DNA of 64,000 bases from Actinomyces graevenitzii C83 (lineage in GTDB: Bacteria > Actinomycetota > Actinomycetes > Actinomycetales > Actinomycetaceae). Numbering within the stretch: position 1 is the stretch's first letter; every line of letters starts with the position of its first letter. This document shows positions 41,407 through 50,395 of the stretch, piece by piece. The stretch spans positions 647,958 through 711,957 of the forward strand of contig NZ_JH470338.1 of the NCBI RefSeq assembly GCF_000239695.1, written 5' to 3'. The position numbers and the translations under genes are program-made. The notes beneath the pieces were generated by a model. That model saw only the letters and a list, made by a program, of their open reading frames with translations. It searched no databases and had not been told where the DNA came from.

Positions 41407-41799
41407 TTAGTTGAGCTTAGTGGTGTAGGTGACCACCGGGCAGGGAGCTTCAAGTAGCAGGCGCTGGGCGTTAGGACCTATATTCATACCGCCGCAATGT
41501 GAGCGGTGAGCCAAACCAATCACCAGGTAGGAGGCGTGGTTTTCGCGGGCAGCTTCCAATACATAGTCACTTACATCCTTGCCGCGTGGGCATAGCTGTA
41601 CCGCATATTCCAGATTTTCCTGCCCCAGTGCATCATGGAGCACTTCCATCACCTGGTTATCTACAGCCTGATCGTCACCGCGATGCTTTTGGGCATATAC
41701 GCATAGAAGCTTTTCATCTAAGCGCTTAGCTAAATTCACTGCTTCCACTAAGGCAGCGCGCGATTCCACAGTACCGTGATAGCTCATGATGACAGCCAT
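41407..41799 (-). CDS. universal stress protein family
   Basis: A 130-residue UspA-fold protein (MAVIMSYHGTVESRAALVEA at the start, LVIGLAHRSHCGGMNIGPNA and PCPVVTY at the end). The ATP-binding G2xG9xG(S/T) motif is only partly present (GGMNIGPNA), so ATP binding is doubtful. The start follows GAGGTG. It lies just upstream of rpoD on the same strand but with a 105-nt gap, so it is likely separate. Confidence 0.85.
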   Translation of the reverse strand: MAVIMSYHGTVESRAALVEAVNLAKRLDEKLLCVYAQKHRGDDQAVDNQVMEVLHDALGQENLEYAVQLCPRGKDVSDYVLEAARENHASYLVIGLAHRSHCGGMNIGPNAQRLLLEAPCPVVTYTTKLN

Positions 41800-41902
41800 T
41801 TTTTTGCACCTCGTTTTGTATTAGCCCTAGTCAGAGACTGTTTGACCATTCATTCAGCCTACTCACAAACCAGACGCATTACCACAAATGTGACTGATCG
41901 CC

Positions 41903-41908
41903 TATTGT
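41903..41908 (+). promoter_or_regulatory. -10 element for leaderless polyprenyl synthase gene
   Basis: TATTGT ends 6 nt before the ATG at 41915. Confidence 0.55.
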
Positions 41909-41914
41909 GTAGCT

Positions 41915-43021
41915 ATGAGCGATCTGCCAGCACACCTAGCTAATCTCCGCCCCCATTTTGATGCTCAGGTCTGTGCACATCTTGGTGATTATGCTGATTC
42001 GTGGCGTAACACGCCAGCACTAGATGAAGTTTTTACCATACTGTCCAGCGCTCTGGCAGGCGGTAAACGTATGCGCGCCATTTTGGGAGCTATTGGCTAC
42101 GCCTACGCCAGTGAGTTTGGGGCTTACAAACTGGCTTTAACTTCACCCCAAGCAGCAGCGCTGGGAGTGGGTCTAGAGTTTTATCAGGCTAGTGCCCTAG
42201 TTCACGACGACGTCATTGACCACGCCCTGACCCGACGCGGCCAAGTTGCCACTCACGTGGCCTTTTCTAAGCTACATGGAGCTAATGGTTGGCGTGGTAG
42301 CGACAGTAATTTTGGGCAGGCTGCAGCGATTTTGGCGGGCGACGCCCTACTAGCCTGGGGTGGCGATTTGGTCACACAGGCAAGTGAGGTAACTGGAAAC
42401 TACGGCGCTGTTAATGCTTTTAACCACATGTGTGCGGAAGTGGCGCTAGGCCAGTACCTAGATGTACGCAACGAAAACCTGCCACTTAACGGATCTGACG
42501 GCGAGCAAATGGTGGCCCAGTCGCTAGCGGTTATTAAACACAAGTCAGCCCGTTACTCGGTGGCCTGCCCGCTAATCATTGGCGCGCTACTAGCGGGCGC
42601 CGCCCCAGCTAGCCCGACTGTAAAAGCCCTAGAAACTTATGGTGAAAATGTGGGGGCCGCCTTCCAGCTACGTGACGATGAGCTGGGCGTATTCGGCTCC
42701 TCTAAAGTCACCGGCAAGCCCGTTGGTGACGATATTCGTGAAGGCAAACGTACCGTCTTGGTAGGGCTGACCTGGCAGCTAGCGGGAGCTAACGGCCGCG
42801 CCCTACTAAGCGACGTCGTCGGCAACCCGGACGCATCTGAGACGCAAATCGCAGCCGTAGCGGATCTAATGAAGGACTGCGGGGCCTACGAAAAGCACGA
42901 ACAACTTATCAACGACTACTTAAAGCGCGGTTTGGCTTGCCTTAGCCACGATGCTCTGGGGGCCTCAATTATTGCTGATTTGCAGGTCTTAGCTCAGGTT
43001 TTAACCATTCGCCAAGCTTAA
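41915..43021 (+). CDS. polyprenyl diphosphate synthase (trans-type)
   Basis: Condenses isopentenyl diphosphate with allylic diphosphates, supplying precursors for quinones or carotenoids. The first aspartate-rich motif is DDVIDHALTRRG (DDxxD), the second is LRDDELGVFG (DDxxG-like, with E in place of the fourth Asp). GGKRMRAILG and QASALVHDD support the call. The 368 aa length fits actinobacterial IdsA/GGPP synthases. Chain length cannot be predicted by eye. It starts ahead of the kinase gene with a 62-nt gap holding its own -10. Confidence 0.9.
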   Translation: MSDLPAHLANLRPHFDAQVCAHLGDYADSWRNTPALDEVFTILSSALAGGKRMRAILGAIGYAYASEFGAYKLALTSPQAAALGVGLEFYQASALVHDDVIDHALTRRGQVATHVAFSKLHGANGWRGSDSNFGQAAAILAGDALLAWGGDLVTQASEVTGNYGAVNAFNHMCAEVALGQYLDVRNENLPLNGSDGEQMVAQSLAVIKHKSARYSVACPLIIGALLAGAAPASPTVKALETYGENVGAAFQLRDDELGVFGSSKVTGKPVGDDIREGKRTVLVGLTWQLAGANGRALLSDVVGNPDASETQIAAVADLMKDCGAYEKHEQLINDYLKRGLACLSHDALGASIIADLQVLAQVLTIRQA

Positions 43022-43070
43022 ATTCATTAATTTCCCAGCTATAGACCATGCATAGAATTTGTTAACCCCA

Positions 43071-43076
43071 TAGACT
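43071..43076 (+). promoter_or_regulatory. -10 element for leaderless kinase gene
   Basis: TAGACT ends 7 nt before the GTG at 43084. Confidence 0.55.
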
Positions 43077-43083
43077 AGGGCAC

Positions 43084-44526
43084 GTGAGTAAAGATTCCGT
43101 TTTAGGCCAGGTTCTAGATGAGCGCTATGAGGTGCGCGAACGCTTGGCACAGGGCGGAATGGCTGTCGTCTATCGCGGTTATGACCACCGCCTAGGGCGC
43201 GAGGTAGCCATTAAGGTTATGCACTCGCACCTGGCCGACAATGAAGCTTTCGTTTCACGTTTTAAGCGTGAAGCCCATTCGGCCGCGCAGCTATCGGATG
43301 CGGGAATTGTTGCCGTCTATGACCAAGGCAAAACCCCTTCCGGACGCCCGTACCTGGTGATGGAACTGATCGATGGCATTACCATGCGTAAGTTCATCGC
43401 CACTCGTGGCTACACGCTTGGACGCGCCATTGAGCTAACCAAGCAGCTACTTTCCTCCCTGGAAACCGCCCACCGCATCGGCATTATCCACCGCGATATT
43501 AAGCCTGAAAACGTACTGCTACCCAAGAACGGTAAAACCGCTAAGGTGGCAGACTTTGGTCTAGCCCGCGCCGCCGACGCCGTTACCGCCACCGCTACCG
43601 GCACGGTTATGGGGACCGTAGCCTACATGTCCCCTGAGCTGGTGCGTACCGGTAAGGCCGGCACTAGCGCCGACATATTTGCGGTAGGCGTTACCTTCTA
43701 TGAGCTACTAACTGGTACGCAGCCTTTTACGGCTGACACCCCAGTACAGGTAGCTTTACTCAACGTAAATGAGCCCATTCCGGCTCCCTCCAAGCTGGTG
43801 CCTTGGCTACCACCGCAGATCGACGAGATTGTCAGCGCGCTAACCAACCATGATTTAAATATTCGCCCCGCCAACGCCACTAAGGCTTTGGAGCTGGTTG
43901 AGCGTTTAGTGGCTACCATTCCGGCCAATGTGCTCAAGCACGATTTGGATTCTGAAGAAAGCCACACTCTGGTAGACCCCATGCCGGTCTCTAGCCAGCA
44001 CGTAGCCGGGGTAAATGTGGGGCCAAACCAGCCCGGTGCACCGGTTACCTCCAAGTCGGCTTATTCTGCCGCCTCAGCTCCCTCCAACTTCTCTGCTACC
44101 AGCGGTAACAGCGGGCAGTACAGCACCCCCAGCTACTACTCCACCCCCACCTACCAGCCTCAGATGCCCGCTATGGCTGATACTGGCTGGCAGCAAAGCT
44201 ATAGCGACGACGACGATGAGGGCCTGCGTCGACGTGGCCTGCTGGTTGGTATCCCTACCGCACTGGCACTGGCCGGACTGGCTGGAATTGGCGCCTACAT
44301 TTTGGCTAGCCCCGATAAACCCTCACAGGTTTCAATTCCTGACGTAACCGGTAAAACCCAAGACGATGCAGTAACCGCCCTAGACGATGTAGGGCTAAAA
44401 GCCGCCGGTATTTCAGCTAGCTCTAGCACCGTACCCAAGGGCCAAGTAATTAGCCAGCAGCCTACTGCCGGTACTACCGCCAAAACCGGTGATACGGTCA
44501 CCCTAACCATTTCTAGCGGCAGCTAG
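43084..44526 (+). CDS. membrane serine/threonine kinase with one PASTA domain
   Basis: Eukaryotic-type kinase that senses the cell wall and phosphorylates proteins. The kinase domain (about 10-270) has LAQGGMAVVYRG, AIKVM lysine, HRDIKPENVL and VADFGLARA. A disordered Ser/Pro/Tyr-rich linker precedes a single membrane helix near 385-410, and one PASTA domain follows (IPDVTGKTQDDAVTALDDVG, about 417-480). PknB-type kinases usually carry three or four PASTA repeats, so this is a short form. It follows the prenyl synthase gene. Confidence 0.93.
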   Translation: MSKDSVLGQVLDERYEVRERLAQGGMAVVYRGYDHRLGREVAIKVMHSHLADNEAFVSRFKREAHSAAQLSDAGIVAVYDQGKTPSGRPYLVMELIDGITMRKFIATRGYTLGRAIELTKQLLSSLETAHRIGIIHRDIKPENVLLPKNGKTAKVADFGLARAADAVTATATGTVMGTVAYMSPELVRTGKAGTSADIFAVGVTFYELLTGTQPFTADTPVQVALLNVNEPIPAPSKLVPWLPPQIDEIVSALTNHDLNIRPANATKALELVERLVATIPANVLKHDLDSEESHTLVDPMPVSSQHVAGVNVGPNQPGAPVTSKSAYSAASAPSNFSATSGNSGQYSTPSYYSTPTYQPQMPAMADTGWQQSYSDDDDEGLRRRGLLVGIPTALALAGLAGIGAYILASPDKPSQVSIPDVTGKTQDDAVTALDDVGLKAAGISASSSTVPKGQVISQQPTAGTTAKTGDTVTLTISSGS

Positions 44527-44538
44527 GGCAGCCAGGCT

Positions 44539-44572
44539 GTGGGTTTTTGGCGCGCTGGCGCCAAAAACCCAC
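44539..44572 (+). terminator. terminator hairpin after the kinase gene
   Basis: 15-bp arms GTGGGTTTTTGGCGC / GCGCCAAAAACCCAC with a 4-nt loop, starting 13 nt past the stop. Confidence 0.75.
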
Positions 44573-44586
44573 CCTGCACCAAAGCG

Positions 44587-44614
44587 TTGAGCCCACGGCA
44601 AGCCGTGGGCTCAA
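44587..44614 (-). terminator. terminator hairpin after DAHP synthase
   Basis: 13-bp arms TTGAGCCCACGGC / GCCGTGGGCTCAA with a 2-nt loop, 14 nt past the DAHP synthase stop on the minus strand. Confidence 0.7.
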
Positions 44615-44628
44615 AACTTTAGGTGGCT

Positions 44629-45948
44629 TTAGCTACGCAGCATTTCTGCCACTTCAAAGGCAATCTCTAGGGACTGCTGGTGGTTTAGGCGCGGATCAAC
44701 CAGGGTTTCGTAGCGCTGGGCTAAGTCAGCTTCAGCGATATGCTCACCGCCGCCTAAAACTTCAGTGACATCATCGCCGGTCAGCTCTACGTGTATACCC
44801 CCAGGCACGGTCCCAACAGCGCGATGCACCTGGAAGAAACTGCGGGTTTCAGCCAAAATATCGGCAAAACGACGTGTCTTGTAACCATTTTCAGAAGTAA
44901 TGGTGTTGCCGTGCATCGGATCGCAAATCCAGGTAACCGGACGCCCGTCAGCCTTAACCGCCTGGGCCAGGGCTGGCAGACGCTCCTCAATCAGGTCTGC
45001 CCCCATGCGGGTAATAAAGCTGATGCGCCCGCCTTCACCACTGGGGTTAAGCCTATCCATAAGCGCATAGAGCTCATCAGGGCTAGCGTCAGGACCGATC
45101 TTGACCCCAATAGGGTTACGCACACCCGAAAGCAGGGCCACATGGGCGCCGTCGATGTCACGGGTGCGTTCACCAATCCAAAGCATATGGGCACTGGTGT
45201 CGTAAGGGTCGCCGGTACGTGAATCTTCACGCGTCATAGCGTCTTCATAGTCAAGCAGCAGCGCCTCATGGGCGGAGTAGAAATCAACTTGGGTTAGCGC
45301 CCCAAAATCCACCCCAGCGGCTTTCATAAAGCGCATAGAGCGGTCCAACTCCCCCGCCATAGTGGCAAAACGCGCATAGGCCGGGTTTTCAGTAAAACCC
45401 CGGTTCCATGAGTGCACTTCGCTAAGTGAGGCATAGCCACCCATGGTGAAAGCACGAATCAGGTTCAGCGTAGTACCAGAGCGTAAATATGCATCCAGCA
45501 TCCGCTTAGGATCTGGAACGCGGGCCGACTTAGTAAACTCATGGCCGTTAACGCAATCGCCGCGATAAACCGGCAAGGTTACCCCGTTGCGAGTTTCAGT
45601 ATCAGCAGAGCGCGGCTTAGCGTATTGGCCCGCCATACGCCCAATTTTCACCACCGGCATGGAGGCCCCATAGGTAAGCACAATCGCCATCTGCAAAATG
45701 GTTTGTACCTTTAAACGAATAGTGGTGGCGTCGCCCTTCTCAAACGACTCCGCACAGTCGCCACCCATCAACACGAAGGCTTCACCCTGGCCAGCACGCT
45801 CCATATCAGCCCGTAAAGAATCAGCTTCACCGGCAAACACTAGCGGCGGACGACGTCGTAGATCGTTAACCACGTCAGCTAACTGCTGGGGATCGGGATA
45901 GGACGGTTGCTGAGCCGCCGGACACGAACGCCAATCAAAGTTACGCAT
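44629..45948 (-). CDS. aroG: 3-deoxy-7-phosphoheptulonate synthase, class II
   Basis: First step of the shikimate pathway, from PEP and erythrose 4-phosphate. It has the plant-like class II fold with FVLMGGDCAESF (metal cysteine), KIGRMAGQYAKPRS, YDTSAHMLWIGERTRD and WICDPMHGNT. Length of 439 aa is normal. The ATG at 45948 (MRNFDWRSCPA) is set by TATGAT 7 nt upstream; longer in-frame starts would include that promoter. It precedes a hairpin shared with the kinase gene. Keeping this step while trpB/trpA are missing beside lgt fits tyrosine/phenylalanine or folate need. Confidence 0.95.
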   Translation of the reverse strand: MRNFDWRSCPAAQQPSYPDPQQLADVVNDLRRRPPLVFAGEADSLRADMERAGQGEAFVLMGGDCAESFEKGDATTIRLKVQTILQMAIVLTYGASMPVVKIGRMAGQYAKPRSADTETRNGVTLPVYRGDCVNGHEFTKSARVPDPKRMLDAYLRSGTTLNLIRAFTMGGYASLSEVHSWNRGFTENPAYARFATMAGELDRSMRFMKAAGVDFGALTQVDFYSAHEALLLDYEDAMTREDSRTGDPYDTSAHMLWIGERTRDIDGAHVALLSGVRNPIGVKIGPDASPDELYALMDRLNPSGEGGRISFITRMGADLIEERLPALAQAVKADGRPVTWICDPMHGNTITSENGYKTRRFADILAETRSFFQVHRAVGTVPGGIHVELTGDDVTEVLGGGEHIAEADLAQRYETLVDPRLNHQQSLEIAFEVAEMLRS

Positions 45949-45955
45949 AGGCCCA

Positions 45956-45961
45956 ATCATA
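45956..45961 (-). promoter_or_regulatory. -10 element for leaderless DAHP synthase mRNA
   Basis: TATGAT ends 7 nt before the ATG at 45948. Confidence 0.6.
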
Positions 45962-45971
45962 AGGGCAAAAA

Positions 45972-46003
45972 AGGTGGCCCCCACATAAACGTGGGGGCCA
46001 CCT
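45972..46003 (-). terminator. rho-independent terminator of the phosphofructokinase gene
   Basis: 13-bp arms AGGTGGCCCCCAC / GTGGGGGCCACCT with a 6-nt loop and TTTTTT on the minus strand. Confidence 0.9.
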
Positions 46004-46018
46004 CAGTAGCGTTTAAGC

Positions 46019-47248
46019 TCAGTGCTCCACAGGAGCGTCAGAGGGCTCAACGTGCTGGCCGATGCCCTCCATCAGGCCCTTGAACCAGTCCTGGTCAATG
46101 TTGAAGGGCTTGCCACCGGCAATACGCGGGAAAGCAATGGCGGTTAGCACGTCACCGTTTTCCTCGTCCTGACCGATTACGCCAGGCTCGCCGCGCAGGG
46201 CGCACTCAACAGCTAGGTCGCACATGCTCTTGATCAGGTCTAGGTCTTCCTGGTGAGCAGCAGCTGCGCGAGAGTAGTAGCCCGACTTCTGGACCATAAC
46301 CTTCTCGGCGCCAATGAGCTTGGCGAACTTCTTGGCGAACCACTGGCCGGGGTTGATGGTGTCTAGCTTGACGTGACCGAAGGGGTCACGCTGTACCTCT
46401 TCACCAGCAGCCTCTAGCTCGGCGATGATCTCAGGAACGCCAGCGCCCTCAGACAGGAAGATGTTGACGTTACCCTGCTCGTCCATGATGGCCTTTAGAC
46501 GCTCAGCCTCAGCGGCGATGTCCAGCTTGACCTCGGGCAGGTAGACAGCGTGCACGTCCCAGCGCTCGCGGGTTAGGCCCAGGGAGGGAGCCCACTGCTT
46601 GGTGTCTAGCAGCTGACGGTAGCGTAGGGCGGTCTCGGCGGTTAGGTAACCACAGTTACGACCCATGCACTCGTGCACGATCAGCATGCGGGGGTTGGAG
46701 CGGTGCTCACCGATTACGTTGAAGGCGAAGTTGGCGCCCTCGTCAGCAGCGGTCCAGGCACCCAGGGACTGACGGATCGGCACTACGTCATTGTCAATGG
46801 TCTTGGGCAGGCCCACTACGGTTAGCTCGTAGTTGTGCTCGTGTAGGTAGGCGGCTAGGTCAGCAGCGGTGGTGTTGGTGTCATCGCCACCGATGGTGTG
46901 TAGCACGTCCACGCCGTCCTTGCGTAGCTGCTCGGCAGCGAATGCCAGCGGGTCTACACCTTCGGCTACTAGACCACGCTCAACCAGGTTCTTGGCGTTG
47001 GTCAGCTTGACGCGAGAGTTACCAATGGGGGAACCACCGAAGTTGCGCAGCAGGCCAGCGTTCTTACGGGCCTCCTCGTCAATGACGATGTAGTTGCCGG
47101 TCAGCAGGCCGTGGTAGCCATACTGGTAAGCAATGATCTCAACCTCGGGAGCTACCTCGGTGTAACGCTCAATGAGGTCACCAACAGCGGCGGATAGGCA
47201 GGGGGCGAAACCGCCCGCGGTTAGAAGGGCGACGCGACGAACCGACAT
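46019..47248 (-). CDS. pfp: pyrophosphate--fructose 6-phosphate 1-phosphotransferase
   Basis: Reversible PPi-dependent phosphofructokinase that phosphorylates fructose 6-phosphate in glycolysis. The donor-binding motif is IGGDDTNT with Asp at the position where ATP enzymes have Gly (GGDGT), and the second PPi marker PKTIDND follows. The 409-aa start MSVRRVALLTAGGFAPCLSA at 47248 has AAGG upstream; a longer frame to 47338 has none. PPi-PFK activity was described in Actinomyces naeslundii, so the donor fits the organism. Codon bias is strong, as for rpsA. Confidence 0.92.
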   Translation of the reverse strand: MSVRRVALLTAGGFAPCLSAAVGDLIERYTEVAPEVEIIAYQYGYHGLLTGNYIVIDEEARKNAGLLRNFGGSPIGNSRVKLTNAKNLVERGLVAEGVDPLAFAAEQLRKDGVDVLHTIGGDDTNTTAADLAAYLHEHNYELTVVGLPKTIDNDVVPIRQSLGAWTAADEGANFAFNVIGEHRSNPRMLIVHECMGRNCGYLTAETALRYRQLLDTKQWAPSLGLTRERWDVHAVYLPEVKLDIAAEAERLKAIMDEQGNVNIFLSEGAGVPEIIAELEAAGEEVQRDPFGHVKLDTINPGQWFAKKFAKLIGAEKVMVQKSGYYSRAAAAHQEDLDLIKSMCDLAVECALRGEPGVIGQDEENGDVLTAIAFPRIAGGKPFNIDQDWFKGLMEGIGQHVEPSDAPVEH

Positions 47249-47352
47249 CGAGAACCTTTCAATTGTGGGTGTACATGGCCTGCGGCCACAGATTTCTTTA
47301 CCAGTGTACTCGCTCACCTTTGTTGGTGCACGAGTCAAAGGGACTAACGGGA

Positions 47353-48207
47353 CTACTTAGCTGAGTCTTCCTCACCTTGGGCGGATGACTCCTCAACTTC
47401 AGCTGGCGGCTGGGGCACACTAGTCAGTGGGGCTTGGCGGCCACCGGGGGCCTGTACCGGCATAGCCAGCGGGTTGGCCTCAGCCTGGGCGGCCAGCATT
47501 TTCTCTACCACTTCAGCGGCGCTGAGCTTGTCAGCATCCATCATTTTCTTTACGTCTGCAGCGTATAGGTCAACGTATTCCTGGCCTGAGAGAGCCATTA
47601 GGGAATACATGATTTCATCGGTGATAGAACGTAAAACAAAGCGGTCGTTTTCTAGACCCTGGTAACGGCTAAAGTCTAGGGGCTGGCCAATAACCACCCC
47701 AATACGGTGCAAACGCGGCACTACCTGGCCGATCGGCTGGGCAATATTGGTGCCGATCATGGCCACCGGCAGCACCGGGGCGCCGGTGGCTAGTGCCACG
47801 CGGGCCACACCGGTTTTACCACGGTAGAGGCGTCCGTCAGGGCTGCGGGTACCTTCAGGGTAAATACCGAAAAGCTCACCGGAGTTTAGCCGGTCAATAC
47901 CGGCTTGCAGAGCCGCCATCGAATATTTGCCGCCGCGACGGTCCACCGGGATGGTGCCCACGGAGGTCATAAACTTTTTCACGCCCCAGCCTTTAAGGCC
48001 TTTACCGGTGAAATAGTCTGATTTACCAATGAACGCCACCTCGCGCTCAATCATCAGCGGCAGGAAGAAAGAGTCGATAACCGCCAGGTGGTTGGAAGCT
48101 AGGATAGCCGGACCTTCAACAGGAATATGTTCTTCACCACGAATCCAGGGTTGATACATCATGTGGATGGCCGGTCCAGCCGTCGCCTTAATCGCACGGT
48201 ATCCCAT
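47353..48207 (-). CDS. plsC: 1-acyl-sn-glycerol-3-phosphate acyltransferase
   Basis: Adds the second acyl chain to lysophosphatidic acid at the membrane. Acyltransferase motif I is NHLAVIDSF (H-x4-D), motif III is FGIYPEGTRSPDGR, and VPVDRRGGKYS lies between. 284 aa with a Pro/Glu-rich tail of about 40 residues. The ATG follows GGGAGG. It lies upstream of pfp on the same strand, and its start faces the divergent exonuclease gene. Confidence 0.9.
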   Translation of the reverse strand: MGYRAIKATAGPAIHMMYQPWIRGEEHIPVEGPAILASNHLAVIDSFFLPLMIEREVAFIGKSDYFTGKGLKGWGVKKFMTSVGTIPVDRRGGKYSMAALQAGIDRLNSGELFGIYPEGTRSPDGRLYRGKTGVARVALATGAPVLPVAMIGTNIAQPIGQVVPRLHRIGVVIGQPLDFSRYQGLENDRFVLRSITDEIMYSLMALSGQEYVDLYAADVKKMMDADKLSAAEVVEKMLAAQAEANPLAMPVQAPGGRQAPLTSVPQPPAEVEESSAQGEEDSAK

Positions 48208-48284
48208 GGAACCTCCCGAAACTCATTAGTGAACTGGCGCCTAGCGCGGCTGGGCGCGTGTGGAGACAAGTACTACATTGATAT

Positions 48285-48290
48285 TACAGT
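48285..48290 (+). promoter_or_regulatory. -10 element for leaderless exonuclease/GIY-YIG gene
   Basis: TACAGT ends 7 nt before the GTG at 48298 and decides the start in a frame that is open further upstream. Confidence 0.55.
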
Positions 48291-48297
48291 TTCGACT

Positions 48298-49977
48298 GTG
48301 TCCACTGTAGCTAAAGCGCCCAATCCTGACCCTAATTACCCTCACCAGGCTAGCTTGCTGCAAATGGGCACACCCTTAGAGCAAGTAACTTTCGTGGTGG
48401 TGGACTTAGAAACCACCGGCGCACAGCCTGGGCCTGACGCTATAACCGAGTTTGGGGCGGTGCGCGTATGCGGGGGCGAGATACTTGATGAGTTTGGTTC
48501 TTTAGCTAATCCGGGTACGGCTGTGCCCGCCTACATCACCATGCTCACCGGCATCACCACCTCCATGGTGGCTAGCGCCCCGCCACTAGAAGAAGTGCTG
48601 GGCGACTTTATGAGCTGGGCGCGCCTAGACGAGCCTGACACAGTGATTGTGGCCCACAATGCGCGCTTTGATGTTAGCCATCTACGCAGCGCAGCAGGAG
48701 CTTTTGGATTTGATTGGCCCTCGGTGCGGGTGCTGGATACTTTAAAACTGACGCGTAAGGCGTGGAGTCGCAATGATGTGGCCAACCATAAGCTGAGTAC
48801 TTTGGCCCGGTTTGTGGGCGCACAAACTACCCCTACTCACCGCGCTCTCGACGACGCCCGCGCCACTGTGGATGTGCTTTATGCGGCCCTAGAGAAAGTG
48901 GCCCTGCAGGGGCTAACCCATATGGAGGACCTAACTAGCGCCTGCGATCCGGTTCCCGCCTCACGACGCGCTAAGGCAGCCATGGCCGCCGATCTGCCGC
49001 AAGCCCCCGGCGTGTATCGTTTCTATTCTCCCGGTGACCAGGTGCTTTATGTGGGTAGCGCCACGAATTTACGTCAGCGTGTGCGTTCATATTTCACCGC
49101 TTCAGAATCGCGTGGGCATATTGCCACCATGCTAGATGTGGCTGACCGGGTTGAGTATGACCGCTACCCCACCCTGATTGAGGCGCGGGTGCAAGAGCTG
49201 CGCCAAATTAGTTTCTATGACCCGCCTGCTAACCGCCGTTCACGTAAACATGCCACTAAAGCCTGGTTGAAGCTAACTGCCGGGCCGCGCCCGCGCCTGT
49301 CGATTGTTAGCTACGTTGACTACGAGCAGCTAAGTAAAGGTGGGGTAATTGGTCCCTATTCTTCACGGCGTAGTGCTAATGCAGCCCGGGTGGCGATTGA
49401 GGAAGTTTTTGCCCTAGATAGGGTGGGCGATAAGGGCATTAGTGACACTGTCAGCGATGAGGACTACCCCGCCCTAGCTGATTTGGCCTACCAGGCTCTT
49501 AGCGATAATGCCACTTTGGTGGTGGATCCGCTGATGCAGCGTATTCAGACGCTAGCTCAAGCCCAGCGCTATGAGGACGCCGGGGTGATCACTAAACGTT
49601 TGCAAGCTTATGTGCGTGGCCTGGAGCGAGTGCAACGTCTGCGCCCGCTGTTTACCTGCCCTTATTTGGTTTCGGCACGACGACGCAGCCTAGGTGGCTG
49701 GGAATTTGTGGCTATCAGCCACGGGCAGCTACTGGGCTCTGCGGTAAGCCCCAGCGGTGTCTACCCCTTAGATGTTTTAGCCGAGTTTGAAGCATTTTTA
49801 AGCCCCATCGCCCCGCCAGAGCGGATCATGGGCACGCTTATGCTCGAAGAAGCCAACCTATTGGCTGACTGGGCGCTAGATGAGGGGGCTAGGCTAGTGA
49901 GTTTGGATCCGCAAGCGAATATATCGTGGCCGATTGATTCGCCAGCGCGGCATGCCAAACTACTAGCCCACACCTAA
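48298..49977 (+). CDS. DEDD exonuclease fused to a GIY-YIG (UvrC/Cho-like) endonuclease domain
   Basis: Likely DNA repair nuclease, 559 aa. The N-terminal DnaQ-type exonuclease has VVVDLETTG (motif I), VAHNARFDVSHLR (II) and HRALDDARATVD (III). A GIY-YIG module like the UvrC N-terminus follows at about 235-320 (PGVYRFYSPGDQVLYVGSAT, LRQRVRSYF), then a UvrB-contact-like helical region. M. tuberculosis Rv2191 has the same arrangement. The catalytic residues of both nuclease cores look intact. The stop is one base from the convergent receiver-domain gene. Confidence 0.9.
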   Translation: MSTVAKAPNPDPNYPHQASLLQMGTPLEQVTFVVVDLETTGAQPGPDAITEFGAVRVCGGEILDEFGSLANPGTAVPAYITMLTGITTSMVASAPPLEEVLGDFMSWARLDEPDTVIVAHNARFDVSHLRSAAGAFGFDWPSVRVLDTLKLTRKAWSRNDVANHKLSTLARFVGAQTTPTHRALDDARATVDVLYAALEKVALQGLTHMEDLTSACDPVPASRRAKAAMAADLPQAPGVYRFYSPGDQVLYVGSATNLRQRVRSYFTASESRGHIATMLDVADRVEYDRYPTLIEARVQELRQISFYDPPANRRSRKHATKAWLKLTAGPRPRLSIVSYVDYEQLSKGGVIGPYSSRRSANAARVAIEEVFALDRVGDKGISDTVSDEDYPALADLAYQALSDNATLVVDPLMQRIQTLAQAQRYEDAGVITKRLQAYVRGLERVQRLRPLFTCPYLVSARRRSLGGWEFVAISHGQLLGSAVSPSGVYPLDVLAEFEAFLSPIAPPERIMGTLMLEEANLLADWALDEGARLVSLDPQANISWPIDSPARHAKLLAHT

Positions 49978-49978
49978 A

Positions 49979-50395
49979 TTACTTAGCTAGCTGCTTGCGC
50001 ATTGCCTGCGCCACGGCATGAGCTACCGCTACCGGGTCTAGCGGACGCGACACTACGGCGTCGGCATGAGCCCATGCAGAAAGCCAACCATCCTGGGGGC
50101 GCGCCGTGAGCATAACTACTGCTGGACGCGAGTCCATTTCGGTAAGGAGTTCGTGAGCTAAACCCATACCGCCGAACTTTTTGACTTCGCTGTCAAACAC
50201 TAAAGCAGCAAAGCGGTTGGGGTTTTCTTTCAGGGCTAGGCGCACAGCTTCAGCGGTGGCGCACTCAAACCAAGTTACTCGCGGTAGGCCTTTATCTGGG
50301 CGGCGTCCTACTGCCTCGATCACCTGCTGGCGAGTATCTGAGTCATCTGAAAACACCAGCAGTTCCACGCTGTCTGATTCAGGCGCTGAAGTCAT
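49979..50395 (-). CDS. atypical response-regulator receiver-domain protein
   Basis: A stand-alone receiver of 138 aa starting MTSAPESDSVELLVFSDDSD. Acidic pair SDDSD, a possible phospho-acceptor in ALVFDSEVKKFGG and the Thr in VMLTARPQ are present. The conserved lysine before Pro is arginine (VVSRPLDP), so phosphorylation may be altered. No output domain exists. The ATG follows CAGGAGGAAAAC. M. tuberculosis Rv3143 is a similar orphan receiver. It is convergent with the nuclease gene. Confidence 0.75.
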   Translation of the reverse strand: MTSAPESDSVELLVFSDDSDTRQQVIEAVGRRPDKGLPRVTWFECATAEAVRLALKENPNRFAALVFDSEVKKFGGMGLAHELLTEMDSRPAVVMLTARPQDGWLSAWAHADAVVSRPLDPVAVAHAVAQAMRKQLAK

